Assembly: GCA_030041435.1 (NCBI GenBank)
Contig: JASHNW010000069.1
Coordinates: 1-64,000 of the forward strand
Source of the DNA: Acidobacteriaceae bacterium
GTDB lineage: Bacteria; Acidobacteriota; Terriglobia; Terriglobales; Acidobacteriaceae
Length of the DNA: 64,000 nt
Reading direction: 5' to 3'
Shown here: one piece after another, positions 31,981-39,570 of the stretch
How the letters are laid out: each line of letters opens with the position of its first letter
Position numbering within the stretch: position 1 is the stretch's first letter
Position numbers and translations under genes: made by a program
The notes under the pieces: generated by a model
What the model was told of the DNA's origin: nothing
Database searches by the model: none
The model's input: only the letters and a program-made list of their open reading frames with translations

Positions 31981-32223
31981 ATGCGCGCGAAGGCCAGAGT
32001 TTTCAAAACCGGACGAAGCCAGGCGGTTTGCCTGCCCGCGGCCTTTCGCTTCGACACCGCTGAGGTCTACGTGCGTCGGGATCCCAGGACCGGGGATGTC
32101 ATCCTCTCCCGAAAGCCGGCGAACTGGAGCGATATCTTTGCCGCATTGGATCGGGCTGGTGCGCCGGATGACTTCATGTCGGACCGCGACCAGAGCCTTT
32201 CCCAGGAGCGTCCCGAAGTCTGA
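31981..32223 (+). CDS. vapB: VapB-type antitoxin (AbrB-like)
   Basis: The ATG at 31981, after GGGAGATAGGT, gives 80 aa beginning MRAKARVFKTGRSQAVCLPA. This N-terminus is the swapped-hairpin AbrB/MazE-like DNA-binding fold of VapB proteins (KTGRSQAVxLP is diagnostic), followed by YVRRDPRTGDVILSRKP. The acidic C-terminal tail (about 50-80) should wrap the toxin. The stop TGA overlaps the ATG of the PIN-domain toxin gene, giving tight coupling. It should neutralise VapC and repress its own promoter as a complex. Confidence 0.9.
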   Translation: MRAKARVFKTGRSQAVCLPAAFRFDTAEVYVRRDPRTGDVILSRKPANWSDIFAALDRAGAPDDFMSDRDQSLSQERPEV

Positions 32224-32654
32224 TGGCCGCCGTGCGGTTCATGCTCGACACAAACACCGCCAGTTATATCCTCAGGGGCCTGTCGCCGCGCGGCCGCAAA
32301 AGAATGGCAAATCTCCGCGAGGGGGAGGACGTCTGCATCTCTGCGATCACAGAAGCGGAAATTCGTTACGGCCTGGCCAAACGAGCCGTGAAAGCGGAGT
32401 TCCGAGTCGAGGTTGAGAGATTTCTCGATGCGATCGATGTGCTGCCATGGTCATCCGACGCTGCGCGGGTCTACGCAAGCCTGCGCGCGGATCTTGAAAA
32501 GGCGGGGAGAACTTTGAGCAACCTCGATATGCTCATCGCTTCTCATGCCGTCGCATCTCGCTGCACGCTGGTCACGAATGATCGAGCCTTTCAAAATGCC
32601 GCGCACGTTTTGAAAATCGTAAGCTGGGCGGACGATCTCCCTCTGCGAACGTAG
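32223..32654 (+). CDS. vapC: VapC-type PIN-domain ribonuclease toxin
   Basis: This 143-aa PIN-domain protein keeps all four acidic metal ligands: D9 in MLDTNTASYI, E44 in ITEAEIRYGL, D102 in SNLDMLIASHA and D120 in VTNDRAF. These coordinate Mg or Mn for RNA cleavage; many VapC toxins cut initiator tRNA or the sarcin-ricin loop. The start overlaps the vapB stop by one base. All catalytic residues are intact, so the toxin looks functional. The next gene, proS, starts 82 bp downstream and is probably independent. Confidence 0.93.
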   Translation: MAAVRFMLDTNTASYILRGLSPRGRKRMANLREGEDVCISAITEAEIRYGLAKRAVKAEFRVEVERFLDAIDVLPWSSDAARVYASLRADLEKAGRTLSNLDMLIASHAVASRCTLVTNDRAFQNAAHVLKIVSWADDLPLRT

Positions 32655-32736
32655 GTGGTCTGCCAGTTAGAATGATCCTTTGCGCGGAAATCGTCTCATC
32701 GCCGCGTCTTCTCCTCGGAAAGGCATATACGCACGC

Positions 32737-34524
32737 ATGCATCGCTGGTCGAAGCTCTTCATTCCTACCCTGCGCGAAGCTCCGGCCGACGCCGAAGTCG
32801 CCAGCCACAAATTCCTCGTCCGCGCCGGCTACATCCGCCAGCTCGGCGCCGGCATTTATTCCTACCTCTTCCTCGGCCAGCGCTCCATCGACAAGATCGT
32901 CGACATCGTGCGCGAAGAGATGGATCGCATCGGCCAGGAATTCCTCCTGCCCACCATCCATCCCGCCGACCTCTGGCGTGAGTCCGGCCGCTGGACCATC
33001 ATGGGCGACGCCATGTTCCGCCTCCAGGACCGCAAAGGCGCGGACCTCTGCCTCGGCATGACCCACGAAGAAGTCGTCACCGACATCGCCCGCAGCGAGC
33101 TGCGCAGCTACAAGCAGCTCCCCCAAATCTGGTATCAGATCCAGACCAAGTTCCGCGACGAGCCCCGCCCCCGCGCCGGTCTCCTCCGCGTCCGCCAGTT
33201 CATCATGAAGGACAGCTACTCCTTCGACCTCGACGACGCCGGCCTCGATCGCAGCTACGATCTGCACGACGCCGCCTACCGCGCCATCTTCACCCGCTGC
33301 GGTCTCCAGTTCGTTGCCGTCGAAGCCGACTCCGGCGCCATGGGCGGCTCCCGTTCGCAGGAATTCATGGTCTACACCGACGCCGGCGAAGACCTCATCG
33401 CCAGCTGCGCCGCCTGCGGTTACGCCGCCAACCTCGAGAAGGCCACCTCCCGCCTCGCTCCCGTCAACGATATGGCGCCCACCGGCGACGGCCAGGTCGA
33501 GATTGTGCACACCCCCGGACAGGCCGCCATCGCCGACGTCACCAAATTCTTCAACATCGAGTCCAGCTCCGACATCAAGTGCGTCGCCTATATGGCAAAG
33601 GTCCCTCAATCGGCGAGCGACGCCAAAAAGCCCTCACCGGAGGTGCAGTCCGCCTGGCAGCCTGCTGCCGCATTCCTCCGTGGCGACCACTTCGTCAACG
33701 AAACCAAGCTCCTCAAAGTCCTCGGCGCCACTGAGCTCCGCCCCATGGTCGCCGAAGAGCTCGAGCAATGGATGCACGCACCCGCCGGCTACCTCGGCCC
33801 CGTCGGCCTCGATCCCGCGCAGACCATCAACGACACCAGGCTCAATGTCGTCCTCGATCCCGGCCTCCAGAACCGCCACAACCTCGTCTGCGGAGCCAAC
33901 CAGCTCGACTACCACTACCGCAACGTCGTCCCCGGGCGCGACTTCACCTGGACCGTCGTCGCCGACATTCGCAACGTCCTCGAAGGCGAAGGCTGCCCCG
34001 TCTGCGGCCAGCCCCTCAAAGTCGCCAAAGCCGTCGAAGTCGGCCATATCTTCAAGCTCGGCGACCGCTACACCAAAAAGATGGGCGTCCGCGTCCTCGA
34101 CGCCAACGGCAAAGAGGTCACCCCTGTCATGGGCTGCTACGGCATCGGCGTCGAGCGCATCCTCGTCGCCGCCATTGAGCAGGGCAACGACGCCAACGGT
34201 TTTTGGCTCCCGCGCTCCATCGCGCCCTTCGATGTCGTCGTCACCGTCACCAACGTCGCCGACGCATCCCTCAAATCCGCCGGCGAGCAAATCGCCGCCG
34301 CCCTTGAATCCGCCGGCTTCGATGTCCTGCTCGACGACAGAGACGAGCGCGCAGGCGTAAAGTTCAAAGATGCGGACCTGATCGGCGTCCCCTATCGCGT
34401 AACCGTAGGCAAAAAGGCCGCCGAAGGCAAAGTCGAGCTGGTCGTCCGCTCCGGCGCAGCCTCCCGCGACGTGCCCATATCCGGCATCGCCGCGGAGCTT
34501 ACCCATGCAACCTCCGGCAGCTGA
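32737..34524 (+). CDS. proS: Prolyl-tRNA synthetase (bacterial type)
   Basis: The ATG at 32737 gives 595 aa starting [20 protein letters not shown]. It is the bacterial-type class II synthetase: motif 1 region [18 protein letters not shown], motif 2 with [20 protein letters not shown], the inserted YbaK-like editing domain (about residues 230-400, with [20 protein letters not shown]), motif 3 with [15 protein letters not shown], and the anticodon-binding domain starting [13 protein letters not shown]. It charges tRNA-Pro in the cytosol. The zinc-like Cys pairs [13 protein letters not shown] and CPVCGQPL flank the editing insertion. The start is chosen by family alignment; an upstream in-frame ATG at 32680 adds a non-family tail. 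Confidence 0.96.
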   Translation: MHRWSKLFIPTLREAPADAEVASHKFLVRAGYIRQLGAGIYSYLFLGQRSIDKIVDIVREEMDRIGQEFLLPTIHPADLWRESGRWTIMGDAMFRLQDRKGADLCLGMTHEEVVTDIARSELRSYKQLPQIWYQIQTKFRDEPRPRAGLLRVRQFIMKDSYSFDLDDAGLDRSYDLHDAAYRAIFTRCGLQFVAVEADSGAMGGSRSQEFMVYTDAGEDLIASCAACGYAANLEKATSRLAPVNDMAPTGDGQVEIVHTPGQAAIADVTKFFNIESSSDIKCVAYMAKVPQSASDAKKPSPEVQSAWQPAAAFLRGDHFVNETKLLKVLGATELRPMVAEELEQWMHAPAGYLGPVGLDPAQTINDTRLNVVLDPGLQNRHNLVCGANQLDYHYRNVVPGRDFTWTVVADIRNVLEGEGCPVCGQPLKVAKAVEVGHIFKLGDRYTKKMGVRVLDANGKEVTPVMGCYGIGVERILVAAIEQGNDANGFWLPRSIAPFDVVVTVTNVADASLKSAGEQIAAALESAGFDVLLDDRDERAGVKFKDADLIGVPYRVTVGKKAAEGKVELVVRSGAASRDVPISGIAAELTHATSGS

Positions 34525-34802
34525 AAGGAGGGAATCATCGGCAGCGATTCCTGGCAGAATCGTCTTTCCTGAAGAATGTGTCACGTCGAACACGGCGTGT
34601 CGCCCCGCACACGGCACGGGTTTTTCGCGGCGCTTCGAGCCTTTGTTTTCAGCAGCTCGGAAATGGCCCTCGCGATGCACTTTCCCGTGTGCAGGAGTTC
34701 GAGGCATCGGCCTCCGGAAGACGCCATCGGGCTGGCAGGGCGGTTGCTTACGCCCAATCCCGCATCCGATTCGTCTGAACCTATGGAAGGGGTAAACAAA
34801 AT

Positions 34803-37424
34803 TTGGCGGTAAAGGTAAAAGTTCCCCGCTACTCGGTCAGCATCACGGGGCGCAAAGTCCTCATGGTCCTGGCCATGGCGGTCACTGTCGCGCTTTTGCT
34901 GGGCGGTATCGTTTTTTCGTTCTATTGGACCAAGTACGGCCAGGTGGTGGACAACCGGCTGAAGACTCCGCTCTTCACGCAAACCGCAAAAATCTATGCT
35001 GCGCCGCCTGAAGTCCGTCCCGGCCAAAAACTCACCGCCCAGGATGTCGCCCAGGAGCTCCAGCAGGCTGGCTACACCGTCGACGGGCAGGGAACTGCTT
35101 CACCGATGGGCACCTTCACCGCCACCGGCATGTCGGTCACCGTCCATCCCGGACCCCAGTCCTACCACGCCCAGGACAGCGCCACCATCAGCTTCTCCGG
35201 CGGAGCCGTCTCCGAGATCGCCGACAGCAATGGCCAGCAGCTCGCCGCTTATGAGCTGGAGCCCATCCTCGTCACCGGCCTCTCCGACGCCAGTCACGCC
35301 AAGCGCCGCCTCATTACCTACGACGATCTCCCCCCCTACCTTGTCCCCGCCGTCACCGCCATTGAAGACCGCCGCTTCTTCGAGCATGGCGGCCTCGACT
35401 ACTGGGGTATCCTCCGCTCCGCCTTCAACGACCTGCACCCCAATCACCACTATGTCGAGGGCGCTTCCACCATCGACATGCAGCTCGCCAAGATGTTCTT
35501 CCTCACCCCCGAGCGCACCTTCCGCAGGAAGTTCCTCCAGGTCGTCATCACCCTCCAGCTCGAGCACCGCTTCACCAAGAAGCAGATCTTCCAGATGTAC
35601 GCCAACGAGGTTCCCCTCGGCCAGCGCGGCAGCTTCTCCATCGATGGCTTCGGTGAAGCCGCCCAGGCCTACTACGGCAAGGACGTCAGCCAGCTCAGCC
35701 TGCCCGAGTGCGCGCTGCTGGCCGGCGTCATCCAGAGTCCCAGCTGGCTCAACCCCTACCGCCATCCGGAGCGCGCCCTTGAGCGCCGCAACCTCGTCCT
35801 CGACGCCATGGTCGACACCGGCGCCATTTCCAAAGCTCAGGCGGAGCAGGCTAAGGCTGCGCCCCTCGACGTCGTCCCCGGCGCCTTTGATGCCGGCGAG
35901 GCTCCCTACTTCGTCGATCTGGTCCGCGATCAGCTCATCCAGCGCCTGGGCGACGCCGACTACAACCAGCAGGGCCTCCGCATCTACACCTCCCTCGATC
36001 CGCAGCTCCAGCAGATTGCGCAGACCGCCGTTGCCGACGGCATGAAGCATGTCGATGATCTCGTGCGTGCCCATTTTGCGCGTCTGGCGCGCATCGCCGA
36101 GCGCAAGGGTGAAGCCGCGCCTCCCATCGTCTATCCTCAGGTCGCGCTGGTGGCGCTCAACCCGCATACCGGCCAGGTGCTGGCGCTGGTCGGCGGCCGC
36201 AACTATGGCGTCAGCCAGTTCGACCACGCCGTCTCCCACCGCCCCACCGGCTCCATCTTCAAGCCCTTCGTTTACGCCGCGGCCTTCAACACCGCTCTCG
36301 CCGGTACCCCGCTCACCAACGCCAACGGCGCCAGCGCGGTCTTCACACCGGTCACCATGCTGCACGACGCGCAGACCGACTTCGCTTACGGCAACAATCA
36401 GGTTTACTCACCGCACGACTTCGAAGACAAATATTACGGCGATATCCCGGCCGTCGAAGCGCTCTACCGCTCCCTGAATAACCCCACCATCGCACTCGCC
36501 GAAATGGTAGGCCTTGACAGTGTTGCAGCTCTGGCTCGCGACGCGGGCATCACCACCGTCGAGCCCACTCCCTCCATGGCCATCGGCACCTATGGCGCCA
36601 CGCCCCTGCAGATGGCCGGCGCGTACACCATCTTCGCCAACGGCGGCATCAAAATCGATCCCTGGCTGCTGGCTTCTGTCCGCGCTCCCAACGGCGACGT
36701 CATGGCCGACTACGCGCCTCAAACCAAGCCCATCCTCGATCCCCGCGCCGCCTACCTCACCCTCAGCATGATGGAGCAGGTCGTCAACAACCCGCACGGC
36801 ACCGGCGCCGGAGTGCGCAATATGGGTTTCACCTCTCCTGCCGCGGGAAAAACCGGCACCTCGCACGATGCCTGGTTCGCCGGCTTCACCAGCAATTTAC
36901 TCTGCGTCGTCTGGGTTGGGAATGACGACTACAGCCAGCTCAACATCGAAGGCGCTTTCGCCGCCGGCCCCATCTGGGCAGACTTCATGAAAAACGCGGT
37001 GAAGTTGCCGGAATACTCTGACACCAAAGACTTTGTTCCTCCCCCCGGCGTCGTCCAGGTGCGCCTCGACGACACCACTAACCTGCTCGCCGACGACTCT
37101 TGCCCCGACGATTACACCGCCGCCTTTCTCGACGGCACCCAGCCCACCGACACCTGCGATCATTCGATGGGCGATCAGCGCAACATCTTCCAGAAGATCT
37201 TCGGCCTCGGCCAGCGTCCCGTGAATCCGGCTCCTCCTGCGCCGCGTGTTGCGCAGCCGTCGCCACCGCCCCGTCCCCAGGCCGCGCCCGCGCAGCCCGT
37301 CCAGGCGCAGGACCAGGCTGACGATCTGAACCAGAATCAAAAGAAGAAGAAGCGCGGCTTCTGGGCGAAGCTCTTCGGCAAGAAGGACGACAACAAGACG
37401 CAGGAGCAGAACCCGCCGCAATAA
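34803..37424 (+). CDS. Class A penicillin-binding protein (glycosyltransferase/transpeptidase)
   Basis: A TTG at 34803, with GGAAGGGG upstream, gives 873 aa. A TM anchor (VLMVLAMAVTVALLLGGIVF, about 19-42) precedes a UB2H-like segment. The GT51 glycosyltransferase domain (about 165-345) shows AVTAIEDRRFFEHGGLDYWG, EGASTIDMQLAKMFFLTPER and PECALLAGVIQSPSWLNPYR. The transpeptidase domain carries the active-site SIFK (S484), SLN in YRSLNNPTIAL and KTGTS at K683. A Pro/Gln/Lys-rich tail (about 795-873) is low complexity. It polymerises and cross-links peptidoglycan at the outer face of the inner membrane. UB2H suggests a PBP1B-like protein that may need an outer-membrane activator. Confidence 0.94.
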   Translation: MAVKVKVPRYSVSITGRKVLMVLAMAVTVALLLGGIVFSFYWTKYGQVVDNRLKTPLFTQTAKIYAAPPEVRPGQKLTAQDVAQELQQAGYTVDGQGTASPMGTFTATGMSVTVHPGPQSYHAQDSATISFSGGAVSEIADSNGQQLAAYELEPILVTGLSDASHAKRRLITYDDLPPYLVPAVTAIEDRRFFEHGGLDYWGILRSAFNDLHPNHHYVEGASTIDMQLAKMFFLTPERTFRRKFLQVVITLQLEHRFTKKQIFQMYANEVPLGQRGSFSIDGFGEAAQAYYGKDVSQLSLPECALLAGVIQSPSWLNPYRHPERALERRNLVLDAMVDTGAISKAQAEQAKAAPLDVVPGAFDAGEAPYFVDLVRDQLIQRLGDADYNQQGLRIYTSLDPQLQQIAQTAVADGMKHVDDLVRAHFARLARIAERKGEAAPPIVYPQVALVALNPHTGQVLALVGGRNYGVSQFDHAVSHRPTGSIFKPFVYAAAFNTALAGTPLTNANGASAVFTPVTMLHDAQTDFAYGNNQVYSPHDFEDKYYGDIPAVEALYRSLNNPTIALAEMVGLDSVAALARDAGITTVEPTPSMAIGTYGATPLQMAGAYTIFANGGIKIDPWLLASVRAPNGDVMADYAPQTKPILDPRAAYLTLSMMEQVVNNPHGTGAGVRNMGFTSPAAGKTGTSHDAWFAGFTSNLLCVVWVGNDDYSQLNIEGAFAAGPIWADFMKNAVKLPEYSDTKDFVPPPGVVQVRLDDTTNLLADDSCPDDYTAAFLDGTQPTDTCDHSMGDQRNIFQKIFGLGQRPVNPAPPAPRVAQPSPPPRPQAAPAQPVQAQDQADDLNQNQKKKKRGFWAKLFGKKDDNKTQEQNPPQ

Positions 37425-37650
37425 CCGCAGCGGCTGCGTCCGAACTGCCGTCCGCTGCTAACCGCGGGAGCGGCGTTCTCGAAAACGCCCCCGGTCAGAT
37501 GCCGATGCGCGCGCAATCGGCTCGCACCGAATTGGGGGCGTGCGCTTCTTGTCGAAAGTAAATTGCGTTGATGGCTGCCGGAGCCTTTACAAAAAAACAG
37601 ATCCCGGCCGCAGTTCTGCAGTAGAATAAGCGTCCCCCAAAGGAGATGCT

Positions 37651-38685
37651 ATGTTTCCCATCTCTGCTGCCGATGCCATTTCTCCCGCGGTCCGGCGAAC
37701 CAGGGACTTCCTCTTCCGGCCCTTCCGGCCCGGCACGTATGTCAAGCTGTGTCTCGTCGCTCTTCTCACCGAAGGCATCGGGGGAAATTTTTCGAGCCAC
37801 GGTGGTCGCGCCTCGAACCGTGCTCCCAGCCTGTCTTCGCCGTTCGCACTCACACCGGAATCCATCGCTGCGCTGGTGGCGGTGTCGCTGTTGCTCGTGC
37901 TGCTGGTTCTCTTCCTGTATTACCTCGTCACGCGCCTGCGCTTTGCTTACTTTCATTGCCTCATTCACAACACCAGGGAAATTCGCCCCGGGTGGCATCT
38001 GTATCGCGCGCAGGCGGTGCGCTTTTTCTGGCTGAACCTGGTGGTGGGATGCTGCTTTCTGCTGCTCATCGCGCTGGTCGCGCTGCCCTTCGCAGCCGGG
38101 TTTTGGGGCCTGTTTCGTAACCTTGCTGCAGGCGGCCATCCCGATGTCGGATCGATCCTGGCCCTCGTTCTGCCTCTCGTTCCGATCATCCTCCTGGTCG
38201 TCCTGGCCGCATTTGCCGTCGACGTGGTTCTTCGCGACTTCGTATTGCCGCACTACGCGCTGGAGAACGCAACGGCCGGCCAGGCATGGGCCGCCGTGTG
38301 GGCCCGCATCAGGGCGGAAAAGGTCCCGTTCTTCCATTACGCTTTGCTGCGCGTCGTCCTGCCGCTCGTCGCCCTGATCGCACTCTTCATCGTTCTCATC
38401 CTTCCCACGATCATCTTTGTCGCTCTTGTTGCCGCCATCGAAGTCGGAATTCACGCGGCCTTTTCGGGCGCCAGCGGCGCAGCCGCCGGCATGGGAATTA
38501 TTCTTGGGGTCCTGGTGGGCGTGGTTGCGTTCGCAGTCGCAGTGCTGGTTTGGATCGGTTTCGGCGGGCCGGTCAGCACCGCCATCCGGGAGTATGCGCT
38601 GTTGTTCTACGGCGGCCGCTACCAGCCCCTGGGCAACATTCTCTCGCCGCCGGGCCCAGGCATGAATGCACCCGGAATGGCATGA
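37651..38685 (+). CDS. Multi-pass membrane protein of unknown function
   Basis: This 344-aa protein starts after AAAGGAGATGCT. Six hydrophobic segments are visible, among them IAALVAVSLLLVLLVLFLYY, FFWLNLVVGCCFLLLIALVA, ILALVLPLVPIILLVVLAAF, LPLVALIALFIVLILPTIIF and GMGIILGVLVGVVAFAVAVL. The cytosolic N-terminus MFPISAADAISPAVRRTRDF and the DFVLPHYALENATAGQAWAA loop resemble a family of acidobacterial and archaeal membrane proteins with an exposed amphipathic start. There is no transport or enzyme motif. It stands alone between the PBP gene and the YjbQ-like gene. The call is limited to topology. Confidence 0.8.
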   Translation: MFPISAADAISPAVRRTRDFLFRPFRPGTYVKLCLVALLTEGIGGNFSSHGGRASNRAPSLSSPFALTPESIAALVAVSLLLVLLVLFLYYLVTRLRFAYFHCLIHNTREIRPGWHLYRAQAVRFFWLNLVVGCCFLLLIALVALPFAAGFWGLFRNLAAGGHPDVGSILALVLPLVPIILLVVLAAFAVDVVLRDFVLPHYALENATAGQAWAAVWARIRAEKVPFFHYALLRVVLPLVALIALFIVLILPTIIFVALVAAIEVGIHAAFSGASGAAAGMGIILGVLVGVVAFAVAVLVWIGFGGPVSTAIREYALLFYGGRYQPLGNILSPPGPGMNAPGMA

Positions 38686-38737
38686 GCCGCGCCACCCATA
38701 TCCCCGGTGCCGCGGATGCGTGAGCCGCGCGTACTGG

Positions 38738-38793
38738 CCCTAAACCCTAAACCCTATACCCTAAACCCTATACCCTATACCCTATACCCTGTA
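38738..38793 (+). repeat. Telomere-like 7-bp array (CCCTAAA/CCCTATA), 8 units
   Basis: Eight uninterrupted heptamers (CCCTAAA twice, then CCCTATA, CCCTAAA, CCCTATA three times, CCCTGTA) end seven bases before the ATG of the YjbQ-like gene. CCCTAAA is the sequence of plant-type telomeric repeats, but the context is clearly bacterial and interstitial. The same class occurs at 18276. It lies where the promoter or leader of the next gene should be. Confidence 0.92.
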
Positions 38794-38800
38794 CGTACCC

Positions 38801-39190
38801 ATGCCCCCGCTTACCGTCGCCACCCACCGCAAGCGCGAAATCCTCGACATCACCAAGCAGGTTGAATCCCTCCTGCCCGACGCCACCGGCATCTGCTGCC
38901 TCAATGTGCTGCACACCACCGCGGCCCTGACCACCGCCGACCTCGACCCCGGCACCGATCTCGACATGCTCGACGCCTTCGAAGCCATGATGCCGAAGCT
39001 CCGTTACCGGCATCCGCACAATCCGGCGCACGTGCCCGACCATATCCTCTCGTCCCTGATCGGCACCGCGCTCACCCTGCCCGTCGAATCAGGGGCGCTC
39101 GTCCTCGGCGCCTGGCAGCGCATCATCCTGGTCGAGCTCGACGGACCCCGCCAGCGCAACCTCACCATGCACTTCCTCAAAAGCAACTAA
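38801..39190 (+). CDS. YjbQ-family (secondary thiamine-phosphate synthase-like) protein
   Basis: This 129-aa protein has the UPF0047/YjbQ fold: REILDITKQVESLLPDATGI, CCLNVLHTTAALTTADLDPG, MPKLRYRHPHNPAHVPDHIL and GAWQRIILVELDGPRQRNLT. The conserved His, Asn and Glu/Asp residues line a small pocket. E. coli YjbQ has weak thiamine-phosphate synthase activity in vivo, but the physiological role is not settled. The start directly follows the telomere-like array, and no ribosome site is visible between array and ATG, so the leader may be unusual. Confidence 0.92.
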   Translation: MPPLTVATHRKREILDITKQVESLLPDATGICCLNVLHTTAALTTADLDPGTDLDMLDAFEAMMPKLRYRHPHNPAHVPDHILSSLIGTALTLPVESGALVLGAWQRIILVELDGPRQRNLTMHFLKSN

Positions 39191-39197
39191 CACGACC

Positions 39198-39232
39198 AGC
39201 TACCGGCTCCCGGCTCCCAGCTCCCAGCTCCC
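39198..39232 (+). repeat. Short 7-bp array at the end of the CDGSH gene
   Basis: Five units (AGCTACC, GGCTCCC, GGCTCCC, AGCTCCC, AGCTCCC) are followed by GCTA, which holds the stop codon (CTA at 39234-39236) of the minus-strand CDGSH gene. The array fills the gap to the YjbQ-like gene stop at 39190. It belongs to the same class as those at 2324, 5500 and 21678. Confidence 0.8.
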
Positions 39233-39233
39233 G

Positions 39234-39476
39234 CTACATCTTCACCGGAAAGTTCGGATCCCCCTCGGCCGTTACTGCCGCTTCCGCCGCCTGGAAGCCC
39301 ATCTTCGAGTGCGTGCCGTCGCAGAACGGCTTATTCGTCGACGCGCCGCAACGGCACAGCGAGAATGCTGGTTTGCCCGTCAAATCCCACTCCCGCCCCT
39401 CGGCATCCACCAGCTTGACCGGTCCCTCGACACGGTAGGGACCATTCGGACGAACTGTGATCTTTACTTCCGACAT
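39234..39476 (-). CDS. CDGSH iron-sulfur protein
   Basis: This 80-aa protein follows AGGAGCTTACCC. It contains the mitoNEET-like 2Fe-2S motif in SLCRCGASTNKPFCDGTHSK, with three Cys and one His ligand (C-X-C-X9-C-X3-H pattern). The first half is a small beta domain (VKITVRPNGPYRVEGPVKLV). CDGSH proteins carry a redox-active, pH-labile 2Fe-2S cluster and take part in iron-sulfur transfer or redox sensing. There is no membrane anchor, so it is cytosolic. It is a single-gene unit between the YjbQ-like gene and the tRNA nucleotidyltransferase gene. Confidence 0.95.
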   Translation of the reverse strand: MSEVKITVRPNGPYRVEGPVKLVDAEGREWDLTGKPAFSLCRCGASTNKPFCDGTHSKMGFQAAEAAVTAEGDPNFPVKM

Positions 39477-39570
39477 ATGGGGTAAGCTCCTGATAAATAA
39501 ACAGATAGATATCGTAACAATTGCTCAGGGGAAAGCCCGCTGAGCCACTTGGCAGATGGCGAGCCGCCGC

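Noticed and set aside
34505-34795. Possible small ORF between proS and the PBP gene
   Set aside because: No ribosome site, no hydrophobic or domain pattern, starts inside proS; the 278-bp gap shows no convincing gene.
38738-38793. True eukaryotic telomere or contamination
   Set aside because: The array is short, interstitial and flanked by bacterial genes in normal order.
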